Positions 26,408 through 35,309 of a DNA stretch of 64,000 bases are shown piece after piece. Made by a program: the position numbers and the translations under genes. Numbering within the stretch: position 1 is the first letter of the stretch; the number at the start of each line of letters is the position of its first letter. The DNA comes from Bacillus sp. AFS006103 (GTDB taxonomy: Bacteria; Bacillota; Bacilli; Bacillales; Cytobacillaceae). Below the pieces are notes generated by a model, which had not been told where the DNA came from, did no database searches, and saw nothing but the letters and a program-made list of their open reading frames with translations. Location of the stretch: the NCBI GenBank assembly GCA_002559145.1, contig NTXX01000078.1:24886-88885 (forward strand), written 5' to 3'.

Positions 26408-26502
26408 AATACTCCAAACCCCCAATAAAATAAAACAAATTATTAGTCATAATTATAATGCTATTTTCAGATATTAGACAATTATTAATCATTAAAGTTA
26501 TC

Positions 26503-26515
26503 GGTGCCTGACACC
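26503..26515. repeat. GGTGCCTGACACC repeat copy
   Basis: The 13-mer ggtgcctgacacc, itself near-palindromic, also occurs at 52498-52509 (12 bases) and in the long palindrome at 33432-33481. It lies beside the terminator of the ABC importer operon. Confidence 0.55.
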
Positions 26516-26516
26516 A

Positions 26517-26549
26517 AAAGAAAAAGAAAGAGACCCACATAGGAGTCTC
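26517..26549 (-). terminator. Terminator of the peptide ABC importer operon
   Basis: On the minus strand GAGAC and GTCTC form a short stem followed by TTTCTTTTT, just after the last permease gene. Confidence 0.6.
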
Positions 26550-26554
26550 AATAT

Positions 26555-27460
26555 CTATTGCTTCATTTTCGGATCAAGGATGTCCCTCAGTCCATCTCCC
26601 ATTAAGTTGAATCCAAGCACGGTCAGCATAATGGCAACCCCGGGGAAGAAAAGCGTCCAGGGTGCTTGGGTGATATAATTTTTGGAATCGGCTAGCATTT
26701 TCCCCCACTCAGGTGTCGGTGCTTGTGCCCCCATTCCAAGGAAACCTAGAGCCGCTGCCTCAATAATGGCTGTCGCAATTGCTAATGTTGCTTGGACGAT
26801 GACCGGTGATATACTATTAGGTAAAATATGGCGAAGTAGAATTCGTGTGTCTTTCATGCCGACGGCACGTGCCGCCATAATATATTCTTCTTGTTTCACA
26901 CTTAATACTTTTGAGCGAACAAGTCGACCGAAGTTCGGGATATTAATCACCGCAATGGCAATCAATGCGTTTTGGAGTGATGGTCCCAAAATAGATACAA
27001 CAGCAATCGCTAATAAAATACTTGGAAAGGCAAGCATAATATCAAAAATACGTGAGATAATTGCATCTACCCAGCGACCGTAATATCCAGCGACAATTCC
27101 AAGTAATGTCCCTGCTACAACTGAACCTAAGACTGAGAAAAAGCCAACCCACAAGGATATTCTTGCACCATAGACAATACGAGAAAAAATATCGCGGCCA
27201 AAATCGTCTGTCCCAAACCAATGCTTACTTGAGGGCGGGAGCATTCGGTCAGCCAGTACTTGGTCTTTAAAACTATATGGAGCAATAATAGGAGCGATAA
27301 TAGCAATTATGATAAAAAAGACAACAATTCCTAAACCTGCTAGTGCTAATCTATTTTTATAAAATGAAATCCATGCTTCCTTCCAGGGAGGTGTCAGCTT
27401 TTCTTCAACAATTATCGTTGCAATATTTGCCGGTTTTTTTGCAAGTTCCGCCACTTTCAA
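26555..27460 (-). CDS. Peptide/nickel-type ABC transporter permease, DppC/OppC family
   Basis: A 301-residue inner-membrane permease with six predicted helices. The OppC N-terminal region includes WISFYKNRLALAGLGIVVFF and PPSSKHWFGTDDFGRDIFSR. The cytoplasmic EAA loop reads EYIMAARAVGMKDTRILLRHILPN. It forms the channel with the DppB-type permease encoded 12 bases upstream. The start is a TTG with GGAGG five bases before it; a GTG six bases further on is an alternative. Last gene of the five-gene importer operon. Confidence 0.92.
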   Translation of the reverse strand: MKVAELAKKPANIATIIVEEKLTPPWKEAWISFYKNRLALAGLGIVVFFIIIAIIAPIIAPYSFKDQVLADRMLPPSSKHWFGTDDFGRDIFSRIVYGARISLWVGFFSVLGSVVAGTLLGIVAGYYGRWVDAIISRIFDIMLAFPSILLAIAVVSILGPSLQNALIAIAVINIPNFGRLVRSKVLSVKQEEYIMAARAVGMKDTRILLRHILPNSISPVIVQATLAIATAIIEAAALGFLGMGAQAPTPEWGKMLADSKNYITQAPWTLFFPGVAIMLTVLGFNLMGDGLRDILDPKMKQ

Positions 27461-27471
27461 ATCCCCCTCCT

Positions 27472-28479
27472 CTACTTGGTATATTTAATTCGTGGATCAA
27501 CAAACACATATAATAGATCCACAACTAAATTAATGAGTACAAAAATTGCCGCAATGATTAATATCCCTGACTGGATCACTGGATAATCACGATAGCCGAT
27601 TGCATCATATAGATATCTCCCGATTCCCGGCCAGCCAAAGATGGTTTCCGTTAATATGGCTCCTCCGAGTAAAAGACCAGTTTGCAATCCGATAATCGTA
27701 AGCACTGGGATAACAGCATTTTTTAAGGAATGCTTATACACTACCCAGAACATGCTCAGTCCCTTTGCTCTTGCTGTACGGACATAATCTGACTTCATTA
27801 CTTCCAGCATGGTTGCGCGGGTCATTCTGGCAATAATCGCCATTGGAATGGTCGCTAGTGCAATGCTAGGTAGGACTAAATGTTTTAATACCGTTATAAA
27901 CTGATCAGGTCTTCCTTGTATAAGCGTATCAATTAAATAAAAATGAGTAATTGCTGCAACGGGGTCTCGAACATTCTCTCTCCCTGTCGTTGGAAGCCAG
28001 CCTAATTCAATGGAAAATACCCATTGCTCCATTAAACCAAGCCAAAAAATAGGCAGTGATACCCCAATAAGGGCAAGGACCATGGCAATATAATCAAACC
28101 ATGATTTAGAGAACCATGCACTGACAATGCCAGCATTGACCCCAACAATAATGGCAATTAACATGGCTACTACTGTTAATTCTGCAGTGGCAGCTAAGTA
28201 GGACCAAATTTCTTCGTTAATTGGACCCCTGGTCCGTAATGAAACTCCTAAATCCCCATGAAGTAAAGAATTAATATAATCTGCGTATTGTATGTACCAA
28301 GGCCTGTTCAACCCTAATTCTTTTGTTAAAGTAGCAATAGATTCTGCAGTTGCTCTTTGCCCCAGAATTACCTGTGCAGGATTCCCCGGTATAGCATGGA
28401 TGATTGCAAATACCACCAGAGTCATCCCGATTAAAACGGGTATTAAAGAAAACACACGTCGGACTGTATAAGTAAACAA
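27472..28479 (-). CDS. Peptide/nickel-type ABC transporter permease, DppB/OppB family
   Basis: A 335-residue permease beginning FTYTVRRVFSLIPVLIGM, then VFAIIHAIPGNPAQVILG, the usual DppB N-terminus. The EAA loop reads SDYVRTARAKGLSMFWVVYKHSLKNAVIPV. Six transmembrane helices are expected. The TTG at 28479 is chosen because GGGGTG precedes it by six bases and the protein then starts like its family. It lies downstream of the binding-protein gene. Confidence 0.92.
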   Translation of the reverse strand: MFTYTVRRVFSLIPVLIGMTLVVFAIIHAIPGNPAQVILGQRATAESIATLTKELGLNRPWYIQYADYINSLLHGDLGVSLRTRGPINEEIWSYLAATAELTVVAMLIAIIVGVNAGIVSAWFSKSWFDYIAMVLALIGVSLPIFWLGLMEQWVFSIELGWLPTTGRENVRDPVAAITHFYLIDTLIQGRPDQFITVLKHLVLPSIALATIPMAIIARMTRATMLEVMKSDYVRTARAKGLSMFWVVYKHSLKNAVIPVLTIIGLQTGLLLGGAILTETIFGWPGIGRYLYDAIGYRDYPVIQSGILIIAAIFVLINLVVDLLYVFVDPRIKYTK

Positions 28480-28607
28480 ATTTTTCACCCCACTGAAAAG
28501 CGTTAGCACCTGAAAAGATACTTTGGCTAAACAATTTTTTTACGAAAAAGACAGGATGGTCTAGTTAACAAAAGGGGAGGCTAAGCTCCCTCCCCTTTCA
28601 GCCATTA

Positions 28608-30224
28608 TTATTTAAATTCAACTTTTGTCAGTGCTTCTGATCCAGTTGGGTGTGGTAAGTAATTTGTCACGTCTTTCCCTGCTGCTAACAGCGGAGTTGA
28701 GTGAACAAGTGGAACCCAAGGAGCATCGTCATGGATGATTACTTGTGCTTCTTCATATAGTGCATTACGCTTTGCTTGATCGATTTCTGTTTGTGCCTTA
28801 ATTAAGACGTCATGTAATTTGTCATTGCTATACTGGGAGTAGTTATTACTTCCAATGCTGTCCTTATCAAGCAATGTGTATAAGAAGTTATCAGGGTCAC
28901 CATTATCCCCTGTCCAGCCTAGCATGAACATGTCAAATTCGCCTTTTGCTGCTTTGTCTAAGTACGTAGCCCAGTCCACAGATTGGATTTTGGCTTTAAC
29001 ATTGATTTTGCTTAAGCTCTCTTGAATAACTTCGGCAACTTTTTGTGCTTCAGGCATATAAGGACGAGCTACAGGCATTGCCCATAGGTCAATTGCAAAT
29101 CCTTTTTCATACCCAGCTTCTTTTAACAATGCTTTAGCTTTTTCTAAATCATATGGATACGGCTCAACTGCCTTATTATAGCCTTCGATGGAAGGCGGCA
29201 TTGGATTGACAGCAGGAAGTGCTTTTCCACCATAAAATGCATCAATGATTGATTTTTTATCGACAGCATAGTTAATCGCTTGACGAACGAGTTTATTATC
29301 AAATGGTTTACGAGTGGTTGTTAAACCGATGTAGCCAACGTTCATTGATGGACGTTCAATCACTTGGAGGTTAGGATTTGATTTAACAGTCGCCTCATCT
29401 GAATTATTTAATCCATCCATGACGTCAATTTCGCCGTTAGCAAGAGCATTTAAACGTGCAGTATTTTCAGGAATTACACGGAAAATAACTTTATTTAACT
29501 TAGGTAAGCCTTTTTGCCAGTAGTCAGGGTTCTTTTCAAGCGTAATTGTATCGTTCTCTTTCCACTCAACGAATTTAAATGGACCTGTTCCAACTGGATT
29601 TTGTCTAAACTTGTCACCGTATTTTTTAACAGCCTCAGGGCTTGCAATACCAAACGGAGACATAGCCAGGTTCTTAAGGAACGGTGCCTGTGGACGTTTT
29701 AGCACAAATTGAACGGTATTCGCATCTACTGCTTTAACTTCTTTAATTACGTGGCCCTCATCCTTTTTATATCCACCAAACATAGTGTAATAAGGGAAGC
29801 TATCGGCATTACCATTCATCCAGCGGTCAAAGTTAAATACAACCGCATCTGCGTTAAAATCAGTACCATCATGAAATTTAACTCCTTGACGCAGGTGGAA
29901 TGTGTAGGTCAAACCGTCTGGAGTAACTTCCCACTTCTCAGCAAGTCCCGGATTAATAGTGGTATCTTGATCACCATATTGAAGCAATGTTTCATAAATG
30001 TTTTCTGTTACTTTGAATGCTTCACCTTCAGTTGTTGTGATAGGATCTAAAGATGTAGAGTCTCCACCACGACCATATACGAGTGTATCTTTTTTTGATT
30101 CACTTCCGGCGGCAGGATCCTTCTTGCCTCCTGCTTCTTCATTCGTTTTACTGCTGCAGCCAACTAAAAACATACTGATGGCTAATAAAGCGATTAACAG
30201 CAGTTTAAAAGATCTCTTCTTCAT
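28608..30224 (-). CDS. Oligopeptide/dipeptide-binding lipoprotein (SBP family 5)
   Basis: The extracellular solute-binding protein of the importer. It has a lipoprotein signal peptide with a lipobox LVGC at about residues 20-23, then a Ser/Lys/Glu-rich linker. The SBP_bac_5 body includes SLDPITTTEGEAFKVTENIYETLL, ADVVF-like WMNGNADSFPYY, and VRQAINYAVDKKSI. The length of 538 residues is normal. Substrate cannot be told: the family includes dipeptide, glutathione and nickel binders. The ATG follows AGGGGGC. Confidence 0.92.
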   Translation of the reverse strand: MKKRSFKLLLIALLAISMFLVGCSSKTNEEAGGKKDPAAGSESKKDTLVYGRGGDSTSLDPITTTEGEAFKVTENIYETLLQYGDQDTTINPGLAEKWEVTPDGLTYTFHLRQGVKFHDGTDFNADAVVFNFDRWMNGNADSFPYYTMFGGYKKDEGHVIKEVKAVDANTVQFVLKRPQAPFLKNLAMSPFGIASPEAVKKYGDKFRQNPVGTGPFKFVEWKENDTITLEKNPDYWQKGLPKLNKVIFRVIPENTARLNALANGEIDVMDGLNNSDEATVKSNPNLQVIERPSMNVGYIGLTTTRKPFDNKLVRQAINYAVDKKSIIDAFYGGKALPAVNPMPPSIEGYNKAVEPYPYDLEKAKALLKEAGYEKGFAIDLWAMPVARPYMPEAQKVAEVIQESLSKINVKAKIQSVDWATYLDKAAKGEFDMFMLGWTGDNGDPDNFLYTLLDKDSIGSNNYSQYSNDKLHDVLIKAQTEIDQAKRNALYEEAQVIIHDDAPWVPLVHSTPLLAAGKDVTNYLPHPTGSEALTKVEFK

Positions 30225-30274
30225 CAATTTTTTGCCCCCTTATATTTTTATTTTTTTATCATAGATGCTGCAAA

Positions 30275-31243
30275 TCACTTGTTATATAAGTGACATGCGA
30301 CAAAATGACCGTTAAGATCTTGCTCCACTGGTCTAGTTTTTTTACAAATGTCCATCACTTGTGAGCAGCGTGTATGGAAGGCACAGCCAGAAGGAGGATT
30401 AGCAGGACTTGGAAGTTCCCCTTCTATTAAAATCGTTTCCCTCTGTATATCAGGATCTGGTATGGGTACAGCCGAAAGCAGAGCTTTTGTATAAGGATGT
30501 TTCGGATTTTCATATAGATCTTCACTTTCTGCTAACTCTATTAATCTTCCTAAATACATCACACCCACACGATTACTAATATGGCGGACTACGCCTAAAT
30601 CATGCGCGATAAATATGTAAGTAAGTTGGAATTCCTTTTGAATATCCTTCATCAGGTTAAGAACCTGTGCCTGGATGGATACGTCCAGTGCTGATACAGG
30701 CTCATCAGCAATGATTAGTTTTGGCTTGGTCATTAACGCTTTGGCAATCCCAATCCGTTGACGCTGACCACCGCTAAATTGGTGCGGATATCGTTTGGCA
30801 TGGTAACTGCTTAAGCCAACCACTTCCAGCATTTCTCTCACTTGCTTTTGGCGTTCCTCTTTTGTCCCAATTCCATGAACAATCAGTGGCTCTTCAAGAA
30901 TCTGTTCGATAGAATGCCTTGGATTAAGCGATGCATAGGGGTCTTGGAATACCATCTGAATATCTCGGCGCGTTTTTCTTAATTCAGATTTTGACATACT
31001 AGTAATCTCTTGATCTTCAAAAACAATCCTGCCCTCACTTGCCTCAATCAATCGCATCAGGAGTCGGCCAGTGGTAGATTTACCGCAGCCGCTTTCACCA
31101 ACTATGCCCAATGTTTCTCCTTTTCTAACATAAAAAGATACATCATCCACAGCTTTGACTTCGCCTTGTTTCCTTCCAAAAAGCCCGCCTGTAATCGGAA
31201 AGTACTTTTTTAACCCATTAACTTCAAGAAGTAACTCCGACAT
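30275..31243 (-). CDS. Peptide ABC transporter ATP-binding protein, DppF/OppF family
   Basis: A 322-residue ATPase. GESGCGKSTTGRLLMRL is the Walker A, FSGGQRQRIGIAKALM the signature and LIIADEPVSALDVSIQAQVLNLM the Walker B with D-loop. The C-terminal oligopeptide/dipeptide domain contains ELPSPANPPSGCAFHTRCSQVMDIC, with the Cys pattern that binds an iron-sulfur cluster in some relatives. It overlaps the end of the OppD-type gene by 20 bases. It pairs with that protein as a heterodimer. Confidence 0.93.
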   Translation of the reverse strand: MSELLLEVNGLKKYFPITGGLFGRKQGEVKAVDDVSFYVRKGETLGIVGESGCGKSTTGRLLMRLIEASEGRIVFEDQEITSMSKSELRKTRRDIQMVFQDPYASLNPRHSIEQILEEPLIVHGIGTKEERQKQVREMLEVVGLSSYHAKRYPHQFSGGQRQRIGIAKALMTKPKLIIADEPVSALDVSIQAQVLNLMKDIQKEFQLTYIFIAHDLGVVRHISNRVGVMYLGRLIELAESEDLYENPKHPYTKALLSAVPIPDPDIQRETILIEGELPSPANPPSGCAFHTRCSQVMDICKKTRPVEQDLNGHFVACHLYNK

Positions 31244-32237
31244 GGCTGGCACTTCCCTTCTTCAATGTATGTAGGAAACAACGCACTTCATGTCCGTCTT
31301 TTTCCATTTTAAATAAATCTGGTGTTTCTTCCTGGCACTCCGCGAAGACCTCTGTGCACCTGGCGGCGAATCGGCAGCCCTTATGAATCGACCCTGGAGT
31401 TGGAACTGTGCCTGGAATACTATAAAGCCGGTCTTTTTTCCCTCTTAAATCAGGAACGGATTTTAATAGGCCCTTTGTATAGGGATGCTGAGGATTTTTG
31501 AGTATCGTTCTTACATCACCTTGCTCTACGATTTGCCCCGAATACATGACGATTACACGTTCACATATTTCTGCGACAACCCCTAAATCATGGGTAATGA
31601 GAATGATCGTTGTATTTGTCTTTTTATTTAAATCCTTCATTAAGGCAAGAATTTGTGCTTGGATGGTAACGTCAAGTGCGGTTGTTGGCTCGTCTGCAAT
31701 CAGCACCCTAGGATTGCACGCCATTGCCATGGCAATCATTACCCGTTGTCTCATACCGCCTGAAAGCTGGTGTGGATTTTCTTTTAGGATTCCTTCTGCT
31801 CTTGGAATCCCAACCAGTTTTAATAATTCGATACTGCGTACAATTGCCTCTCGCTTTGAAAGGTCTGTATGTAATCGGATTGCTTCCATTAACTGATTTC
31901 CAATCGTAAACAGTGGATTCAATGATGTCATTGGCTCTTGAAATATCATTGAAATTTGATTGCCTCGGATTTTCCGCCACTCTTTTTCAGAAAGATTTTT
32001 CAGGTCTTTTCCCTCAAAAATAATTTCGCCATTCTCAATTTTTCCTGGTGGAGAAGGAATCAGCCCCATGGTCGCTAACGAGGTGACGCTTTTACCACTC
32101 CCCGATTCACCGACAATCCCTAGAATCTCTCCGTCCTTTAATTCGAAACTGATGCCATCAACTGCAGGTACAAGTTTTTTCCCTGTTTGAAATGATACCT
32201 TTAAGTCTTTTATGCGAAGAATAGGATTCTTTTCCAC
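31224..32237 (-). CDS. Peptide ABC transporter ATP-binding protein, DppD/OppD family
   Basis: First gene of the importer operon, 337 residues. GESGSGKSVTSLATMGL is the Walker A, LSGGMRQRVMIAMAMAC the signature and VLIADEPTTALDVTIQAQIL the Walker B. The C-terminal PGTVPTPGSIHKGCRFAARCTEVF is the oligopeptide-transport ATPase domain with its Cys motif. The GTG has AGGTAGGTG upstream. A clear sigma-A promoter lies about 95 bases upstream. Confidence 0.93.
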   Translation of the reverse strand: MEKNPILRIKDLKVSFQTGKKLVPAVDGISFELKDGEILGIVGESGSGKSVTSLATMGLIPSPPGKIENGEIIFEGKDLKNLSEKEWRKIRGNQISMIFQEPMTSLNPLFTIGNQLMEAIRLHTDLSKREAIVRSIELLKLVGIPRAEGILKENPHQLSGGMRQRVMIAMAMACNPRVLIADEPTTALDVTIQAQILALMKDLNKKTNTTIILITHDLGVVAEICERVIVMYSGQIVEQGDVRTILKNPQHPYTKGLLKSVPDLRGKKDRLYSIPGTVPTPGSIHKGCRFAARCTEVFAECQEETPDLFKMEKDGHEVRCFLHTLKKGSASHVGVTS

Positions 32238-32331
32238 ACTTACACCTACCTGTACATGGATTAATTTATGTATTCCCCTTAATCAGAAATATAATAATAT
32301 AGTAAATTTTAAAATTATTATGACATATATT

Positions 32332-32360
32332 ACTTTAGTGGTATCACCCAAATTTGTCAA
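32332..32360 (-). promoter_or_regulatory. Sigma-A promoter of the peptide ABC importer operon
   Basis: On the minus strand TTGACA (32355-32360) and TAAAGT (32332-32337) are separated by 17 bases. The rest of the 32238-32587 gap is AT-rich leader plus the terminator listed next. Confidence 0.75.
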
Positions 32361-32477
32361 TTACGTGAAAAAAGTTCAAATTTCCCAGTAGTACTTAGTC
32401 GCGTTAATGCAATAAGGTACTTTTTGTGATGGGAAAAAGCAACTTTATTCTTTAAATATTAAAATAATAAAACAATA

Positions 32478-32513
32478 TAAAAAAAACCTGTAAGACTATC
32501 GCAGCCTTACAGG
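32478..32513 (-). terminator. Terminator after the MerR/TipA-like gene
   Basis: On the minus strand CCTGTAAG and CTTACAGG form a perfect 8-bp stem followed by eight T residues, about 75 bases after the regulator stop. Confidence 0.85.
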
Positions 32514-32587
32514 GAATCTCAATATTTATATGTTTTTTATATTCATTTTTGCACTCATAGATTTATCTCTAGTTCCTATTAAAAAAA

Positions 32588-33352
32588 TTAATTCTTCATC
32601 CCAGTATAAATTTGAATGGCATCCCTTAAAAACGCAGCAGTACCAGGCTGTTCCTTGTCATAATAAGCAGTAAATCGTTCATCATCCACATACATTTGCG
32701 CAAGACCTGCATGGGCTTCCTTACTATATTCATTCCAATAGTAGCTTAACCATCGCTTATGGAGGTCCGCAGCCTTTTGTGCTAAATCCCCTGCTGGGTC
32801 CCCGGTTTTATAGGCCTCCGCCAAAGTTTCTATGACCTGTTCGGCCAGCTTAGTAACCTCGTCATATTGCGCTTGTGTCATATTTTGTAGTTTGGCATTT
32901 GACTTGTTAACTGTTTCTTCCCCGTACTTTTCCCGAATTTCTTTTCCGTATTTCTTCTCATTGTCATCAATCATTTTCTTCTTAAAGCCCTCGAACTTTT
33001 CTTTGTTTGACATTTTCATTCTCCCTTCTGTTACTGCGATTGATTTATCCACATTCGCTATTAACATTTCTAATTGTTCCTTTTTCTCGAGAAGTTTTTC
33101 ACGATGATCTCTAAGTGCAGCAGCCCCATCAAAAGAAGGCGCTGTAACAATTTCTTTTATACTTTCTAAACTAATCCCTAATTCCCTGTAGAATAAAATT
33201 TGCTGAAGTCGGTCCACTTCCGCTTGACCATAGATTCGGTATCCTGACGAATTAATTCTGGCCGGCTTAAGAATTCCAATCTCATCATAATATCGAAGTG
33301 TTCTAGTACTTACACCCGCTAGACTACCTAATTTCTGCACAGTATACTCCAT
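32588..33352 (-). CDS. MerR-family regulator with TipAS domain
   Basis: The 254-residue protein has an N-terminal MerR winged helix (residues 1-70, with VSTRTLRYYDEIGILKPARI and GYRIYGQAEVDRLQQILFYRELG), a coiled-coil dimer helix (about 75-115), and a C-terminal TipAS domain (about 135-250, with YDEVTKLAEQVIETLAEAY and HKRWLSYYWNEYSKEAHAGLAQMYVDDERF). TipAS domains bind thiopeptides and other hydrophobic drugs. Its promoter has the 19-base spacer typical of MerR-controlled promoters, so it probably autoregulates. The divergent POT transporter is a possible target, but that promoter has ordinary spacing. Confidence 0.9.
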   Translation of the reverse strand: MEYTVQKLGSLAGVSTRTLRYYDEIGILKPARINSSGYRIYGQAEVDRLQQILFYRELGISLESIKEIVTAPSFDGAAALRDHREKLLEKKEQLEMLIANVDKSIAVTEGRMKMSNKEKFEGFKKKMIDDNEKKYGKEIREKYGEETVNKSNAKLQNMTQAQYDEVTKLAEQVIETLAEAYKTGDPAGDLAQKAADLHKRWLSYYWNEYSKEAHAGLAQMYVDDERFTAYYDKEQPGTAAFLRDAIQIYTGMKN

Positions 33353-33373
33353 TCGCTAACCCCCTCATAAGCA

Positions 33374-33404
33374 ACGATACACCTTTACGCAACGTCAATG
33401 TCAA
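33374..33404 (-). promoter_or_regulatory. MerR-type promoter with 19-bp spacer
   Basis: On the minus strand TTGACA (33399-33404) and TATCGT (33374-33379) are 19 bases apart. The spacer contains an imperfect dyad (ACCTTTACG with CGTCAATGT on the plus strand), as expected for a promoter untwisted by a MerR protein. Confidence 0.7.
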
Positions 33405-33431
33405 TTCGTATTATGCCTATTTTCGAAAAAA

Positions 33432-33481
33432 AGTGCCTGACACCACAGATGGACATTTGTCCAACTGTGGTGTCAGGCACT
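33432..33481 (-). terminator. 50-base near-perfect palindrome containing the TGCCTGACACC repeat
   Basis: The arms run agtgcctgacaccacag and ctgtggtgtcaggcact with an inner tggaca-tt-tgtcca hairpin, so 46 of 50 bases can pair, broken only by an A-A mismatch and a 2-base loop. On the minus strand it is followed by seven T residues, which makes it a very strong intrinsic terminator. It lies between the divergent MerR and POT genes, so it would block minus-strand read-through into the regulator. Confidence 0.8.
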
Positions 33482-33671
33482 CATATTAATTAAATTCTCC
33501 TTATATCCTCTGTTAGTGAATGTATTTCTATTATTCTATTATAACGAAAGTTCATTTTAATCAGAAATCATTTACTATTTCAAAAAAACTTTCTTTTAAC
33601 AATACATCCACCTAAAATTCAGTAATAGCAATGTTTATAACCTTTTATAACTTATTTTCCAAAAAAAGTTT

Positions 33672-33701
33672 TTGACAATTCAAAACTCTAGAAAGTATTA
33701 T
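33672..33701 (+). promoter_or_regulatory. Promoter of the POT transporter gene
   Basis: TTGACA (33672-33677) and TATTAT (33696-33701) are 18 bases apart, 25 bases before the start codon; the ribosome binding site is gggaggt. Confidence 0.65.
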
Positions 33702-33726
33702 AGTATAATAAAAGGGAGGTAATAAC

Positions 33727-35211
33727 ATGTCAAACATCAATAGACAGAAAATTGTGGATAGTGTCCCTCAAACAGGATTTTTCGGACATCCTAAAGGACT
33801 ATCTACACTTTTCTTTACCGAATTCTGGGAGCGTTTCTCTTACTATGGTATGAGGGCCATCCTTGTATTCTATATGTACTATGAAGTTTCAAAAGGCGGC
33901 TTGGGCATTGATAAGAATCTTGCACTTTCAATCATGTCCATATACGGATCACTTGTTTATATGTCCGGTATAATTGGCGGCTGGATGGCTGACCGAATCT
34001 TCGGTTCTTCAAAAGCTGTATTTTACGGTGGAATCTTAATTATGTTTGGACATATAGCACTTGCTGTTCCGGGCAGTGTTTCTATGTTCTTTGTTTCCAT
34101 GGTATTGATTGTCCTTGGTACTGGGATGCTTAAACCAAATGTTTCTTCCGCTGTAGGTGAATTGTACAGCGAAAAGGACGAACGCCGTGATGCAGGTTTC
34201 ACAATTTACTATATGAGTATTAACTTGGGAGCATTCTTATCCCCATTAATCGTTGGGTCTATAGCCAACTTCCACATTGGATTTGCGATTGCAGCTGTAG
34301 GGATGTTCTTTGGATTAATCGTCTTCGGTCTAACAAAGAAAAAAAATCTAGGTCTAGCAGGAACGATGATCTCCAATCCACTATCACCTGCAGAAAAGAA
34401 AAAGACCTTCACTATTTTTGGACTAGCTGTCATTATTATTGCTGCTTTATGTGCAGTATTAATTCCAAAAGGACTTTTAACTTTTGCTAGCTTTATTAAT
34501 ATCGTTACTTTCCTAGGTATTTTAATTCCAACAATTTACTTTGTAGTGATGTATCGCAGTCCAAAAACAACTGCGGTTGAACGTTCAAGGATCATTGCTT
34601 ATATTCCGATATTTATTGCTGCCGTAATGTTCTGGTCCATTCAAGAGCAAGGCTCAACCATCCTTGCAAGCTATGCAGATACACGTACGCAATTACATTT
34701 TGCTGGTATCGAAATTAAACCTGCATGGTTCCAATCTTTAAATCCGTTATTTATTATCATATTCGCTCCTGTATTTGCTTGGTTATGGGTTAAATTAGGA
34801 AATCGTCAGCCATCAATACCTCAAAAGTTCTCATTATCATTATTATTTGCTGGTTTGTCATTCCTAGTGATTCTTATCCCAGCCTATTTTGGCGGTTCGG
34901 ATTCATTGGTAAACCCAATGTGGCTTGTTCTTAGCTATTTAATTGTTGTATTTGGTGAATTGTGTATGTCACCTGTCGGATTATCAGCCACAACAAAATT
35001 AGCACCAGCAGCCTTCTCAGCACAAACGATGAGCCTATGGTTCTTAGCAAGTGCTGCTGCACAAGCACTAAATGCACAAGTAGTTAAATTCTACACACCT
35101 GAAACAGAAATGACCTACTTTGGTGTAATCGGCGGAGCATCAATCGTCCTAGGAATTATCCTTTTAGTGTTGGCACCTAAGATTCAAGGCTACATGAAAG
35201 GTATCCGATAA
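33727..35211 (+). CDS. POT-family proton-dependent oligopeptide transporter
   Basis: A 494-residue membrane protein with about 14 hydrophobic helices. The family signature FFTEFWERFSYYGMRAILV in the first helix includes the ExxER proton-coupling motif, followed by LVYMSGIIGGWMADRIFG. GTGMLKPNVSSAVGELY and INLGAFLSP match the PTR2 signature region. It imports di- and tripeptides with protons. It has its own promoter and terminator. It is divergent from a TipA-like regulator. Confidence 0.93.
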   Translation: MSNINRQKIVDSVPQTGFFGHPKGLSTLFFTEFWERFSYYGMRAILVFYMYYEVSKGGLGIDKNLALSIMSIYGSLVYMSGIIGGWMADRIFGSSKAVFYGGILIMFGHIALAVPGSVSMFFVSMVLIVLGTGMLKPNVSSAVGELYSEKDERRDAGFTIYYMSINLGAFLSPLIVGSIANFHIGFAIAAVGMFFGLIVFGLTKKKNLGLAGTMISNPLSPAEKKKTFTIFGLAVIIIAALCAVLIPKGLLTFASFINIVTFLGILIPTIYFVVMYRSPKTTAVERSRIIAYIPIFIAAVMFWSIQEQGSTILASYADTRTQLHFAGIEIKPAWFQSLNPLFIIIFAPVFAWLWVKLGNRQPSIPQKFSLSLLFAGLSFLVILIPAYFGGSDSLVNPMWLVLSYLIVVFGELCMSPVGLSATTKLAPAAFSAQTMSLWFLASAAAQALNAQVVKFYTPETEMTYFGVIGGASIVLGIILLVLAPKIQGYMKGIR

Positions 35212-35219
35212 TATAAGAA

Positions 35220-35275
35220 AAGTGTCCGTTTTCTCATCTTTGTTAACAGATGAAGAAGGTAGGGCACCTTTTTTT
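35220..35275 (+). terminator. Terminator of the POT transporter gene
   Basis: A long imperfect stem, gtgtcc...ttctcatct pairing with agatgaagaa...gggcac, is followed by seven T residues, directly after the stop codon. Confidence 0.8.
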
Positions 35276-35309
35276 TATGATAAAATATTAGGAGAATGGA
35301 GGATTTCAT

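Noticed and set aside
33432-33481. Long palindrome as an attenuator in the MerR leader
   Set aside because: The proposed promoter is downstream of it (33374-33404), so the hairpin is not in the leader transcript of that promoter.
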